Assembly (NCBI GenBank): GCA_963693315.1
Contig: OY856187.1
Span: forward strand, 664,837 to 728,836
DNA length: 64,000 nucleotides
DNA from: Diogma glabrata
Lineage: Eukaryota > Arthropoda > Insecta > Diptera > Cylindrotomidae
Direction of reading: 5' to 3'
This document shows, one piece after another, positions 12,276 through 26,832 of this stretch. How positions within the stretch are numbered: position 1 is the stretch's first letter; each line of letters opens with the position of its first letter. The translations under genes and the position numbers were made by a program. Below the pieces are notes generated by a model. That model was given only the letters and a program-made list of their open reading frames with translations. It was not told the origin of the DNA and did not search any database.

Positions 12276-14519
12276 CTAGCAGACCCAGTGAACTTCGTAC
12301 CACCTATAATTTAGTGGCTGCATAGTTTGGTTGGAATTTTATTTGGCCATTAAACGAAACTACTATTTATTATTTTATACATTTATTATTAAACAGGAAT
12401 ACTATTGGTGAGAGTACAACGTGTTTTTCACATTATTTCGATTATCTCGTGAACCATTAATCCGATGAACTTAAAATTTGAGGTGCTTATAAAACTAACC
12501 TATGCACACAAGATGGCGGGTTAAAAATTACATAAAGTTGTGTTCGTTCGTTTGTTTTAACGAGGTACGATGTAAAGCCTAATTTTTATCAAGACGAGTA
12601 GGGTATCATTTCAGCATTATTTAAAAATATATTTTAAAGATTAACTCCGACCCTACTTCATCGAAAATCTTGAAATATATTTGGAATGATAGAAAAATTA
12701 GTAGATTTTTAATGAAAAATATAGAAAAGTGGCAGATACTCATAACTATATTTATTAAAGGGGTGGGAATGTTAAGGGGTAAAAACATCATTTAAAACCA
12801 GGTCATGTGGGATGTCATTTGAAAGAGCACTTGATTTTAGAAATATTGCCATTTTTTTTAGAATTTTGCATGCATAGTTTTTGAATTATTATCAGTAAAG
12901 TGACACAAAAGTTGGTCCCCCCCTTGCATTTCGAGCCTAATTAACAGAAAAATTTGAAAAAATTCACAGAGACAGGAAATTTGATAAACTCTCAACGAAA
13001 ACTATATCGAACTCTTAAATAATAATACTTTTGTGCTCTTTAGGGTTTGGGGTAGGGAAGGGTGAAAAAAATCCCCCCCTACGTTTCGACACTGATTGAC
13101 AGAAAAAATTGAAAAAATTCATAAAGACAGGAAGTTTGTTATATTTTGAACGAAAATTATAGCGAACTCTCAAATAATTATGTTTCTGTGTGTTTAGGGG
13201 ATGGGTGTAAGGAGGGTAAAAAAAAACTTTTTTTGACCCAAGCGAGTAGGGTGTCATTTGAAAGAGCACCAAATTTCAGAAATATTGCAATTTCTTTTAG
13301 AATTTTGCGGTACACAGTTTTTGAGTTATTCTAAAAAATGTGCAAATTCCAGACCGCCCCCCCTTCGTTTCGACACTGATTGACAGAAAAAATTGAAAAA
13401 ATTCATAGAGACAGGAAGTTTGCTATATTTTGAACGAAAATTATAGCGAAATCTCAAATAATTATATTTCTGTGTCTTTAGGGGATGGGTGTATGGAGGG
13501 TAAAAAAAAACTTTTTTTGACCCAAGCGAGTGGGGTACACTGAAAAAAATTTCTGGGTAATTGTTACCAAAAAACATACTTAACTTAACCAAGAATATCG
13601 GTTGTTTTTCAACCAGCTAAGCGCAAGTTTAGTATTATTAATTTTGCATGGGTTACTTTAACACTTACTTTTGCTTAGTAAATTAGAACTTTGCATCTGG
13701 TCAATTTTAACTATAAATGACATCAGTAATTGCTTAGTTATTTTGACCTTTGCTAATCATTTAACTTAACAAATTTTTTAGTCAATTTCACTTATGTATA
13801 GTTAATAAATGTTAGTTTGTATTAAACTATTTTTAACGTTATTTTTAACGAATTTGAAAAATGTGGCTTGTTTAATCTAACCATTCTTAAACTATGCGTT
13901 ATAGTTCATTTAAACCAAATGTTGACCTATTTCTTAGTTAAGTTAACGCATGTTTGTTATATTTTAACACACATTTGAACTTTTTACTAAGTTAAAATAA
14001 GTTTATAATTAATTATATACTAAACAAAGAAATACATGATTTTTAGCTCATTTATTAGAAATTAATATAAGAATACATTAAATAAAAATTAAACACTAAA
14101 TACATTAAAAACGAAATAAATTTAAACAGGTATGAAATAATCTCATGATTGCTAATGCTAAGTTTATACCGCCGATAGTTTAATAGAATAATATGTTTTT
14201 ACTATTAAACTAACGATATCATGGGTGTTTATACCACAAAAAAGTATTATGTATTCACTGAAAATAAAATTCAATAAAATTGTCGTTAAATAAAAAACAT
14301 TAATGATTATTGAACTCCTTTCGTTGGCTCAATAAACAACATCGTTGGTTCGATAAATAATTTGTTAATATTACGAATGCTTTCGAATAACGAATGATAA
14401 ATTGTTTACAATTTTATTGGAGTTTAGTAAATTTTTTTTTCAGGGTTCTATCTGTGGTATAAACGCTCGGAATAATTTTGAGAGATAGAATGCGGTAGCC
14501 ATATTTCTAATTCGTCATG

Positions 14520-14843
14520 CTACCTGGGCAACGCTAACAGAATTAGATTGGTGTAGTTGAGAGGGGCAGAGTAAATACTGCTTATACTCAATGATTCTGC
14601 ACCATGGCGAGTCATTGGCGCCATATAACCAATGTAACTCAAGAGTCTGTTCTCCATGTTAGGTACGGCTTGGAGCAGGCGTCTGTCTTGGATCAAACGG
14701 CTTGCTATATGAAAGTGTAAAAAGCGTATGTTCTCCATATTAGGGGCGGCTTGGAGCGGGCGTCTGTCTTGGATCAAGCGGCTCGCTATATAAACGTGTA
14801 AAAAGTTTGTTTCTGGTGACCTTAAGATGCAGAACGAACCCAT
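14520..14843 (-). other. Open frame with an internal 35-residue duplication, function unknown
   Basis: A 107-codon minus-strand frame contains two similar blocks, IASRLIQDRRPLQAAPNMEN and IASRLIQDRRLLQAVPNMEN, from a tandem duplication of about 110 bp in the DNA (about 14650-14800). I recognise no family. It lies in the insert within the split small element. It may be LINE 5' sequence or non-coding; I would not call it a gene. Confidence 0.25.
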
Positions 14844-14944
14844 TCACGAAAATTTGGGTTGGGTGATGGGTTAACACTCCATTTCCGTAAAAAATTATTG
14901 GTCATGAATTCTGTACACTGGCCTTGGATTATCTCGGATTCATC

Positions 14945-15960
14945 ACAAGAACGTTCTCGGAAACAGTACCCGAACTAGGATTTAAAAATGAGAACCTGAA
15001 ACATGCTAAGCCTTAGAAGACCAGGAGATCTACTAAAACTTACATACCAAGGCGGTAGCTACACACTAGATATAGCGGAATTACAAGAACTAAGATAGCC
15101 AGGTAGTGGAATCTATGAAACAGCCATAGGATACACTCTCTACTATTGCGGTCATCAACAGGAGGAGAATTTGGAGTTGGCTTTCTCATACATCGTTGCG
15201 TGAATCAACATATTATCGACTTTTGCCCAATTAATATGCGATAATGCACAATGAGTAACGATCATCAATGTTCATGCACCTACTGAAGACAGAACAGATG
15301 ATATTAAAGACCGGTTTTTTCTAGAACTCGAAGAAGTCATTAATAACATATCGCGGCACGATATAAAAATCGTGGTAGGTGGCTTGAATGCTCAAATTGG
15401 AAGAAGTACAGAACTTTAAACACATATCGGCTTTAACAGCTTGCATCATACCGGTAACAATAACGGCTTTCTTGCAGGTGAACTGGCTATGGTGTATGAT
15501 CTAGTAATATCTAGCACATTCTGTCCTCATAAGAGAATCCACAAAGCAACGTGGAAATCAATTGATGGAATAACTGACAATCAAATCGATCATGTCAAGA
15601 TTTCTAAGAGACACTCTACAAGTGTGACTGACGTTCGATCAATATAGAGGTGCTGATATGGACACCGCAAGATGTCATCTACGTTTAATAGACAAGCAAA
15701 AACGACGGTACGCTGCAATGTCGAAGCATTTAAACATCAGGAAACGCTGAATAGAGATGTGATGTTCCATTAATGTGAGGTGCTGTCTGAGATGCCACTA
15801 AACATACCAGAAGAATGGCAAACGCTTCAATCAAACATTATATCCTTAGCACAAACTACAATCGGAAAACGATCACCAAAATCACCTAATGAATGGTTTG
15901 ATGACGAGTGCCGCGATAGCTTTGAGCACAAACAAAAAGAATTGACAGATTCATAAAATT
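14945..15960 (+). pseudogene. RTE-like LINE endonuclease remnant
   Basis: Plus-strand frames, broken by stops and shifts, read as the apurinic endonuclease domain of an RTE-type LINE, often labelled craniofacial development protein 2-like in insect annotation. Visible pieces in order: KMRTWNMLSL (about 14986), ELQELR*PGSGIYETAIGYT (about 15078), IINVHAPTEDRTDDIKDRFF (about 15260), HDIKIVVGGLNAQIGR (about 15358), FCPHKRIHKATWKSIDG and NQIDHVKISKRHSTSVTDVR (15520-15640), then NEWFDDEC at about 15890. The catalytic GDFNA motif has become GGLNA, losing its aspartate. No RT domain follows. It is a dead fragment. Confidence 0.85.
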
Positions 15961-18900
15961 CATCATAAACCCAAAATTAATGTAAAATCAAACGTCAAAC
16001 TCATAGGGTCTTGCGTTACCGAAAAGTTTAAGGTAATGTTAAGGATAAGTTTAACGACTAGAATTCGAACATTATATTATAGATCAAAATCATAAATATC
16101 AAATAACTATCTGTTATAGTAAAACAGTATTATTATATCAGTTAATATCGTAATAGTTTAGTAGCTATTATTCTATTATTGTGTAAACTCTACCGAGGCA
16201 CTCTACCGAAAATACAAATTTCAAGAGCTGCCATCAATTTGTAGTTAATTTTTTTTAAATTTCTTCTCAAATAATGAGTTTTTGCACCAAAATTTTAAGA
16301 CATAAACGTGTTAAACCCGAAACCTGGATTTAAAAAAAAAGAAGACAGTCTTGAGGACTGCCGACAGAAGTGAAAGCTTAAAACTGTGAGATAGCTGTGC
16401 TTTTATCGGCTAAATAGAACTAAATCTTTACTTATTTTACCACACTTACACACTGTTATTAACTGAGAAAAGAAAGAACGAAAATATAAACCAAAAGAAC
16501 GAGAATAAAATTATTTATTATATATTATAAAGTAATTTCATCAATACTTAGGTTATTCGTACTATCAATTGCATTTTCTATATTAAAAAGTATAAAGAAA
16601 AACACACAAATCAAATATGACATAAACAATTTTTTCTATATAACTTAAATTACAACAAAATCTTTGCTTATTATACCACACTTACATACTGTTATTAAAA
16701 ATCAAAAATTTAATTCAATAAAAAAGAAAAAGAAACAAATTATAAATCAAGAAAATAAGAATATAACAAATAATTACAATTTATTTAACTCTCAATATTT
16801 ATTTTAAATTTAATATTTATTTAGTGTGACTATAACTCGAATATATAAATTTTTCCCCATACAAAATCGCACAACTCGCCTAAAGAAGTTTTTACTCAAA
16901 AATATCAAAAATCGTTGCGATGCTAATACGAATGAAATGCTTGAAACTCGTTTTGCAGCATTTTCCAAAATAATTGTTTTCATATGAGTGGCTTTGAAAA
17001 AATGCTTAAAATAACAGAAATTTGAGTAACATAACTTTGAACTTAAAATAACAGAACCTCCGAAACTTTTTTGTTTTTGAGTAAAAGATGTAAGTAAAAA
17101 TAAAATAAATAAAGTAAAAATAAATAAATGTTATACATATTGGAAAAAATATTAATAATATTTTGTTTGGCAACTTTTTGTTAATGTTACTGAAAGCAAT
17201 GAACCGTTTTTAAAAATTTAGCTCAAATTCTGGAAGTTTGTACTAAAAAAGCTAGGAAATCACAAAACAACGTGGGTACAAAACAACCTCCTAGCTTTAA
17301 ATCTGAAAAATAAAAATAGCAAATAGTACATGTATTAAATTTTGAACTTTAAACGATTTTTATTCATTTTACAAAATATTCGCGTAACTTTGATGTGCAT
17401 AATTAGTAACACTTGTATGTTTCCTAAGATGATTTTAATTAAAGATAACAATTTTGAAGGAATATAATTTACCTTTATAGACGACATCTTTTAAGACAAA
17501 ATTGTTGATGCACTTTCAATACATTTTTTAGTTTGACATTAAGCTTTTAAACTATTTAATTGGTAAAAACTATAATTTCACACATTTTACGCATTTTGCT
17601 TGAAACAAACAGAAACTTTTTGAACTATTATTTAAAATCTGTGTTTATATTTCACAAATCGCACTTTTCCGGTATTTACATTAAGTCCACTAAATTTCAA
17701 ACCATTCGCCTTCAAAATTTTTATTATAATTTTAGTTTTCATTTATTTTATTTAACAACAGAAATCAACGAACAGCTTGTAAGCATTGTTAAAAGAAACA
17801 TGTTTTGTTAATACACTCAAATTCAAACCACATGTTCATTGAAAAAAGCACTATTTTTGCTCTGAAAATAAATCTAGATTTTTTCGTAGAGCAAGTTGTT
17901 GCACAGAGTTGCACAAATACTTTTACACATCTCTCAAAACTTGTAGACAAACTAAACGCCATTTAGTTATTATTATTTTTTTTAAGTGAAATATTATTGT
18001 TTAAATAAATCTTATGTTTAAATCGTGTTTTAAATTAAAAACTAATACAAATTATTTAATTAAATACAATTAATTACTAAAACATTAAATGACAGTTTCA
18101 CAAACACAACTACAAAACTAGATCGAATTCTGTCATATTCTTTTTATGAAAAAAAAATCACTCTTTCTGCTCTGGCAAAAAGAAAACGACATAAGATATC
18201 ACATAGAATAATATACCACATTTGCAGTAATATTAACTGTTTAAATTATTAAATATATTTAATACTTTTAACTCAGCACCACATGACCACACAACACCTT
18301 AACAATCCATTATTTACTATAAAAAAGATTTAACAAACTCTCACTGAAACCATTTTAAAAAAGTTTTGCTTTTCAGTTGCAAAATCATTACTAAATAAAC
18401 TAAAATAAAAATTAAATAATACGGTGAAATGAACCTAAAAATTTAGTGGTGCATAAGTAGATTTTACTTTGCATCATTTAAATTAGCCAGTTCATTGTTA
18501 TATTGCATAGTAATGTCAACCGTTCGCACATGTTAAATTTTAAAAAAAAGATGAACATTTTTATTTACATATGTGAAACCATATATCTACAATTAATAAT
18601 ACTACAGAAAATTCCACTATCATTTGCCTCACATATGGTCTAACAGTTTTCAGACTTGAGTTTTAAAATCACACTTCAGTTTTGCATTCAATGTTATCTT
18701 AAAAAATCACAACATTAATTAACTTAGCTAGTTTTGTAATATAAAACACGCATAGTTTAAATTAAACATAGCCCATTTTGAACAAATTAACCAAAAACAG
18801 GGTAGTTATTACTTAAACGCTTTAAACTAGCTTAAGTTTAACTTTATTTTTTTCAGTGTATCAATTGAAAAAACACCTAATTTAAGAAATAACGCACTTT

Positions 18901-19684
18901 TTTTAGAATCTCACTGGTCACAGTTTTCGAGTTATTGTCAAAAACGTGCAACTTTCAAACCGTGCTCCCCCTACGTTTCGACACTGATTGACAGAAAAGT
19001 TGGGAAAAATGCATATAGACAGGAAGCTTGGTAAACTTTAAATGACAATTATAGTGAGGTCTCAAATAATTATATTTTTGTGTGTTTCGGGGATGGGTGT
19101 GGGGAAATTAAAAAAAAACTTTTTTGAACCCAAACGAGTGGGATGTAATTTGAAAGAGCACTTAATTTAAGAAATACTGCAATATTTTTTAGAATTTTGC
19201 GATGCACAGTTTTTTAGTTATTGATAAAAAAGTGCTATTTTAAGTGTATGTATACCATCCTATATTACGACGCTGATTTATAGAACAAATATTCCCAATT
19301 TAAACCATTAAAATACTGGTTAAATCTTTCTTTAGTTAACATAAACAGCTATGGATAAGATTTAACCTCAAGTAACATTTTTGATCAATGTAGATGTGCA
19401 GTGGCGGATCTACCATATACGAGGCCATAGGCAAGTTTCCTATTATATTAGTTGAGTTTTTAATTCTTGTGTTCTATTATGTTTTGGATATTTATTAGAA
19501 CGTGACAAAACAAAAAACGCACATAGGTTTTAAATGTACATAAAGTATTTTTTTTATTTTGGATGAAGATGCACTAATAAGACTACTCAAAATGCGGTAC
19601 CATTTATTTTTTTCGCAGATTTTAGGAGGATCGATTACATTGACTTAAAACTTAACCTTTCGGACTTTTAAAGACGCAATCTCA

Positions 19685-20242
19685 TCAATCAAAATCAGAA
19701 CAGTCCAAGGACCGACTTATTTTAGCTTCAATGGAAATTAAAGCTAATGCAGATAAGCGGTCTTGACCAATAGTGGAACGTAAATAGTTTTTTATGAGTT
19801 TTAATTTGGAAAATGACCTCTCTGCGCTTGCCACTGAAATAGGGGAAGTTAGTACAATTCGTAGGGCAATAAATAAATTTGGAAAAATTTCGATTAAAGA
19901 AGTTGCCGTAATATACTTCAAAATTTCCAGTGCATCTTTCGATTCCGCTGAAGCTTCCATTCTTAAAAATGTATTTATTTCTGAGTATAACTCTTCATGG
20001 ATCACGTCCGATTCTTCTGTACTAGGAATTCTCAGTGATATTTCTAAATTTTTACAATCATTCAACAATTCATTTGCATCTAAACTTCGCATTTTTTCGG
20101 TACGGGTTAAAAAACCAAATATTTTGTTGTATGAATCAAGCATTTTGAATCTTTCATTTAAGCTTACTAATGCAACATCAATTATTGTAAGAACTGAATC
20201 TAAAAAATTATGGTGCAAATTATGAACCTTTTTGCAATCCAT
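19685..20242 (-). pseudogene. hAT transposase, C-terminal dimerisation part
   Basis: A 185-codon minus-strand frame. It starts with LTIIDVALVSLNERFKMLDS and FGFLTRTEKM (residues about 18-52), then carries the hATC dimerisation motif TSPISVASAERSFSKLKLIK and LSALALISIE near the C-terminus (about 131-171). In intact ZMYM1-like transposases this follows directly on the segment ending at 21230, so the two halves belong together and are separated by the about 970-bp fold-back block. The methionine at 20242 is not a true start. Confidence 0.88.
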
Positions 20243-21215
20243 ACAATTTTAGAGCGATCTAGTTTCGAACCAATGAGAAAATTTTAAACTTTAAAAAAGT
20301 TTATCATTCTCATCAGGGCTAGCCGACTAGATAAACTCTACCAAAAAATGTCAACGCTAATGAATATAAACCAAAAATTAGGTTACAACTCTAGCGAAGT
20401 GTAAAAACAAAAAATTTACATAAACATACATTTAATAAATTCAGGTTTAGTCAATTAATTTCTCTGGTGATCCCTGTTTTGTTATACTCTAGACATTCTA
20501 GTATTGAATAACAAACTTGTATCGGTGAGAGGAAGATGACTAGTCTTCACTTGTGTCTATTGACACATGATCAACAATTAATTCAGTAAATTATTTGTGA
20601 TATAACATCACCCCGATGGAAAATCTCCCATCAAGAATAATATAAGAACTGAATCTAAAAAATTATGGTGCAAATTATGAACCTTTTTGCAATCCATACA
20701 ATTTTAGAGCGATCTAGTTTCGAACCAATGAGAAAATTTTAAACTTTAAAAAAGTTTATCATTCTCATCAGGGCTAGCCGGAGGTTACAACTCTAGCGAA
20801 GTGTAAAAACAAAAAATTTACATAAACATACTAAAATGTCTAGAGTATAACAAAACAGTGAACACCAGAGAAATTAATTGACTAAACCTGAATTTATTAA
20901 ATGTATGTTTATGTAAATTTTTTGTTTTTACACTTCGCTAGAGTTGTAACCCAATTTTTGGTTTATAATCATTAGCGTTAACATTTTTTGGTAGAGTCTA
21001 TCTAGTCGGCTAGCCCTGATGAGAATGATAAACTTTTTTAAAGTTTAAAAATTTTCTCATTGGTTCGAAACTAGATCGTTCTAAAATTGTATGGATTGCA
21101 AAAAGTTTCATAATTTGCACCATAATTTTTTAGATTCAGTTCTTATATTATTCTTGATGGGAGATTTTCCATCGGGGTGATGTTATATCACAAATAATTT
21201 ACTGAATTAATTATC
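20189..21215. repeat. Fold-back duplication inside the hAT gene
   Basis: Three related blocks are present. Block 1 (20189-20510) runs from transposase codons through TTAGAGCGATCTAGTTTCG to a GTTATACTCTAGACATTCTA end. Block 2 (about 20568-20830) repeats it in direct orientation, preceded by CACCCCGATGGAAAATCTCC and lacking about 60 bp. Block 3 (about 20833-21215) is the reverse complement of block 1 plus the block-2 leader. Blocks 2 and 3 form a hairpin with arms of about 260 bp. Coding bases of the transposase are included in the copies, so it arose by rearrangement after the element inserted. Confidence 0.8.
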
Positions 21216-21217
21216 AA

Positions 21218-22660
21218 TTATTGCATTAAAAAATCTACTTTATATTTAGAATTTCCATTTAGAGGTGCATCAGTTCCTTCATTTTCAAAAAAAAGTCGTT
21301 TTCGGCTAAGCCGCACTTGAGAAAATACTGGCTCAGTACCTAATTTTATAGCTATTTCTTCAGATTTTTTAATAATCGCTTCAAATGATTCATCACTTCT
21401 GAATGGTTCTAATAATTTGTTCGTAGTTTCCACCAATTTTATCATAATAGAAATATCTGCCGAGGGATTCTGCATAACTTTACTTACTTTGTTAATTTCA
21501 TACAATATATCATGCCAAATTGTAAGTGAAAATATAAACTGATATGAGGATATCTCATTCGCAAGACCGTTAGCTTCAGAAACAGCAACTCCAATTGAAC
21601 TTGAATCTGCAACTTTGAATAAAGCTTCTATAATTTGAACCAAATTATCTTTTACAACTTTTATATTATTTATACGGCTTTCCCAACGCGTATCTGATAA
21701 TGATCTAACAGTCATTTTACAAACACTTTGCAGTATGTCCCATCGAACGGTTGATGCAGCAAAAAATGTAAAAATTCGTTGAACAGTACCAAAAAAGTTA
21801 ATTGCAATTGATACTGATTTCACAGCATCACATACCATTAGATTAAATGTGTGGTTAGCACATGGAACGTAAAGAGCTCTGGGATTTTTTTCTTTGATTA
21901 AAGCTTGAATCCCTTTGTATTGCCCTCGCATGTTAGCACCATTATCATACGATTGCCCGCGACAATTCATTAGATCCAAATTATGCTCAGCTAATACATT
22001 TAAAAAAATTTCAACTAAACCTGAACCAGTGCTATCAGTTATGTGAAAAAAACCAAAAAAAAGTCTTCAATTTGTACTTCTTTCTGATTAATTTTAACGC
22101 ATCTCAAAAGAATTGAAAGCTGTTCCTTATGACTTACATCAGGAGTGCAATCCATGATAACAGAAAAATATTTTGATGACTGTACAGAAGATACGATAGT
22201 TTTCAGTATTCTTCTCGATATAAGTCCAATTATTTCATTCTGCACATCTTTTCCAAGATAAGTGTCAAAGCATTCTTTATTTTTTATTCGTTTGAGATGC
22301 TCTAACATAACTGGATCAAATTTTGCAATAAGTTCTACTTGTGCCAAGAAGTGTCCATTATTATGCTGATAAAGAAGCTTTGCTCACGGTGTCCACGAAA
22401 AGGTAATAATCTTTCAGCTAACATTAGCACTATAGCAAAAAGACGTTCAAGTACCAAGCGCCAATGTTTCTTCTCATTTTCTATCATTCTCTGCAAATTT
22501 TTATCAATTGTTGCATTTGATTTTAAATTAACTGACATATTCATCCATTTTTGCATACAGCTAATGTGATCCTGAGATTTATCATGTTGTTTTAAGCTAG
22601 AACCTATATTTTTCCAATCTGAATAACCTTCAGTCGACGATAAACATATTTTTCGGGTAA
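21218..22660 (-). pseudogene. hAT transposase, N-terminal and catalytic part (ZMYM1/DUF4371 type)
   Basis: Read from 22660 leftwards: remains of a TTF-type zinc finger (STEGYSDWKNIGSSLKQHDK, SQDHISCMQKW), then EKKHWRLVLERLFAIVLMLAERLLPFRG (22470-22385). A frameshift near 22350 leads into AQVELIAKFDPVMLEHLKRI and FSVIMDCTPDVSHKEQLSIL (22340-22080), the DUF4371 segment with the first catalytic aspartate region. Another frameshift near 22050 leads into NCRGQSYDNGANMRGQYKGI and VPCANHTFNLMVCDAV (21970-21840), and LSDTRWESR (about 21690), the hAT core. It ends at SKYKVDF (about 21230) where the fold-back duplication starts. The family normally acts in the nucleus as a cut-and-paste transposase; this copy has two frameshifts. 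Confidence 0.88.
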
Positions 22661-22759
22661 AAAAAATTTTGCAACAAAGAAAGAAACAAGAAAATTTTTT
22701 ATATTACTTATTAAAAAAATGCGAGGCCACCTGATCGCGAGGCCACCGTCAAATGAAAA

Positions 22760-25862
<3,103 letters not shown>

Positions 25863-26453
25863 AAAGATATCATAAAAATTCCGATTTCGAAAATCGACAC
25901 AAAAACAATAACTTCCCATATCGGGAAGTTAATAAACAACAGAATGGCCACCGTTTATAAATCCTATTATTTTTTAATATATTTAAAAAAATAAATTAAA
26001 CTTTACAATTTTAAAAACGTTTTATAAAATTTAGTCTAAACATAAATTTCAAATGGAAAGATGAAAACGACAGAAATGAAATAGAAAAATGAGATTAGAT
26101 TAGTCTAAAGGTTAAGGCCTTTTATCTTAAATCAAACTAAAGATTGTTCATTAAAACATTTCGATTTTTCCGTAGTAACAAAATTTGAATTAATATTACT
26201 GATCAACTGAGTAGCATTCAATTAAGTAGTTTTTATATAAAATAAAAAACAAATCATAATTTATCATTATTTAAAACAAACTTTTAAAAAAAGTCATCAA
26301 AAACTGAATAATAGCCTAATCTGGGGTTATAAAGCCAAAAATACGCATTATTAAGATTTATTTATTATATGGTACACGATTCATCAATTGTCATATATTA
26401 ATTTAATTGAATAAGATTGCACACACACACCTACCGACTGCGAAATAAAGAAT
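25863..26453. other. AT-rich, nothing recognised
   Basis: No open frame of note and no repeat structure apart from a short (CA)5 at 26420. It begins beside the microsatellite with a small inverted pair, CTTCCCATA and TATCGGGAAG (25910-25929). Confidence 0.5.
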
Positions 26454-26812
26454 AAGCTGCCTACACAGTCGAAAAAGTTACTGCAATTTTTAATACAAGC
26501 TTTGCTATATGGGTTATGTAAAGCAAGTTATTATTAAATTGCAAAGCAAATATTGCACTAAAAGTTATTCTAACGCAAAACTACAAATTTTAGTACAACT
26601 CTAGCAACATAATTTATTTTTTATAGAAATGGTAGGAGTTTTAAAACAACGTGCTACGCTAGAACTTTGAAGACATCTTGCTAATGTAAAGACCATTACA
26701 TTTATTTTTAAAGCAAGCTTTGCATTGTTTTATAATGGTGACTTCCGCAGGACCTATTTGTGTAGCAAATTGCATTACATATTCGGCTTATTTTTAACTG
26801 TGTAGACAGCTT
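26454..26812. mobile_element. MITE-like element of about 360 bp
   Basis: The left end AAGCTGCCTACACAGT (26454-26469) and right end ACTGTGTAGACAGCTT (26797-26812) are inverted copies with one mismatch, and similarity continues weakly inward. It contains no gene. The target duplication is not clear. An ancient inverted repeat of another origin is possible. Confidence 0.5.
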
Positions 26813-26832
26813 CACTGCCTTCAGTAGGTCTT

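Larger units (their letters stand above)
14159..16195. mobile_element. Small inverted-repeat element split by an RTE fragment
   Basis: Bases 14159-14510 (AAGTTTATACCGCCGATAGT, GGTATAAACGCTC, AGAATGCGGTAGCC) and 16070-16195 (ATATCAAATAACTATCTGT, then AGTAGCTATTATTCTATTAT) match, in reverse orientation, successive parts of the element at 46534-46935. Between them lie about 1.5 kb including the RTE endonuclease remnant, so that DNA was inserted in, or captured by, the small element. A related short piece lies at about 42125-42190. Confidence 0.6.
13538..18858. mobile_element. 5.3-kb element with CACTGAAAAAA termini, TA target duplication
   Basis: The left end CACTGAAAAAAAT at 13538 is inverted at the right end (ATTTTTTTCAGTG region ending 18858). 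TA flanks both ends (13536-13537 and 18859-18860). Deleting the insert and one TA restores a continuous 290-bp unit, GAGTGGGGTATCAATTGAAA, so the insertion is well supported. The sub-terminal 400 bp on each side are rich in GTTAA/TTAAC motifs. I find no transposase; 16200-18690 is AT-rich with no convincing gene. It carries the nested 14159-16195 element and RTE fragment. The same CACTGAAAAAAAT terminus marks the small element at 28240. Confidence 0.75.
12276..19262 (-). mobile_element. 290-bp-repeat element with Helitron-like CTAG end, split by an insertion
   Basis: The plus-strand text starts CTAGCAGACCCAGTGAACTT, which on the minus strand is an end in CTAG followed by T, like the Helitron terminus at 28940. 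Next come a segment matching the reverse complement of about 3590-3650 (ACTATTGGTGAGAGTA, ATTATCTCGTGAACC) and inverse-orientation copies of the 290-bp repeat (about 12840-13535). The array is interrupted at 13538-18858 and resumes at 18861-19260. No protein domain is visible in these parts. Calling it a non-autonomous Helitron is an inference from the terminus alone; 19263-19398 is AT-rich and unassigned. Confidence 0.5.
19399..22745 (-). mobile_element. hAT transposon, ZMYM1-like, 5' end truncated
   Basis: The left (3') terminus CAGTGGCGGATC at 19399 is a typical hAT end, preceded by the possible 8-bp target site TAGATGTG (19391-19398). GAGGCCATAGGCAAG just inside is matched by GAGGCCACCG-type sub-terminal sequence at 22721-22748. 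No right terminus or second target copy is visible, since the R1-like LINE begins at about 22760. The transposase lies between on the minus strand with several breaks, so the element is inactive. Confidence 0.8.
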
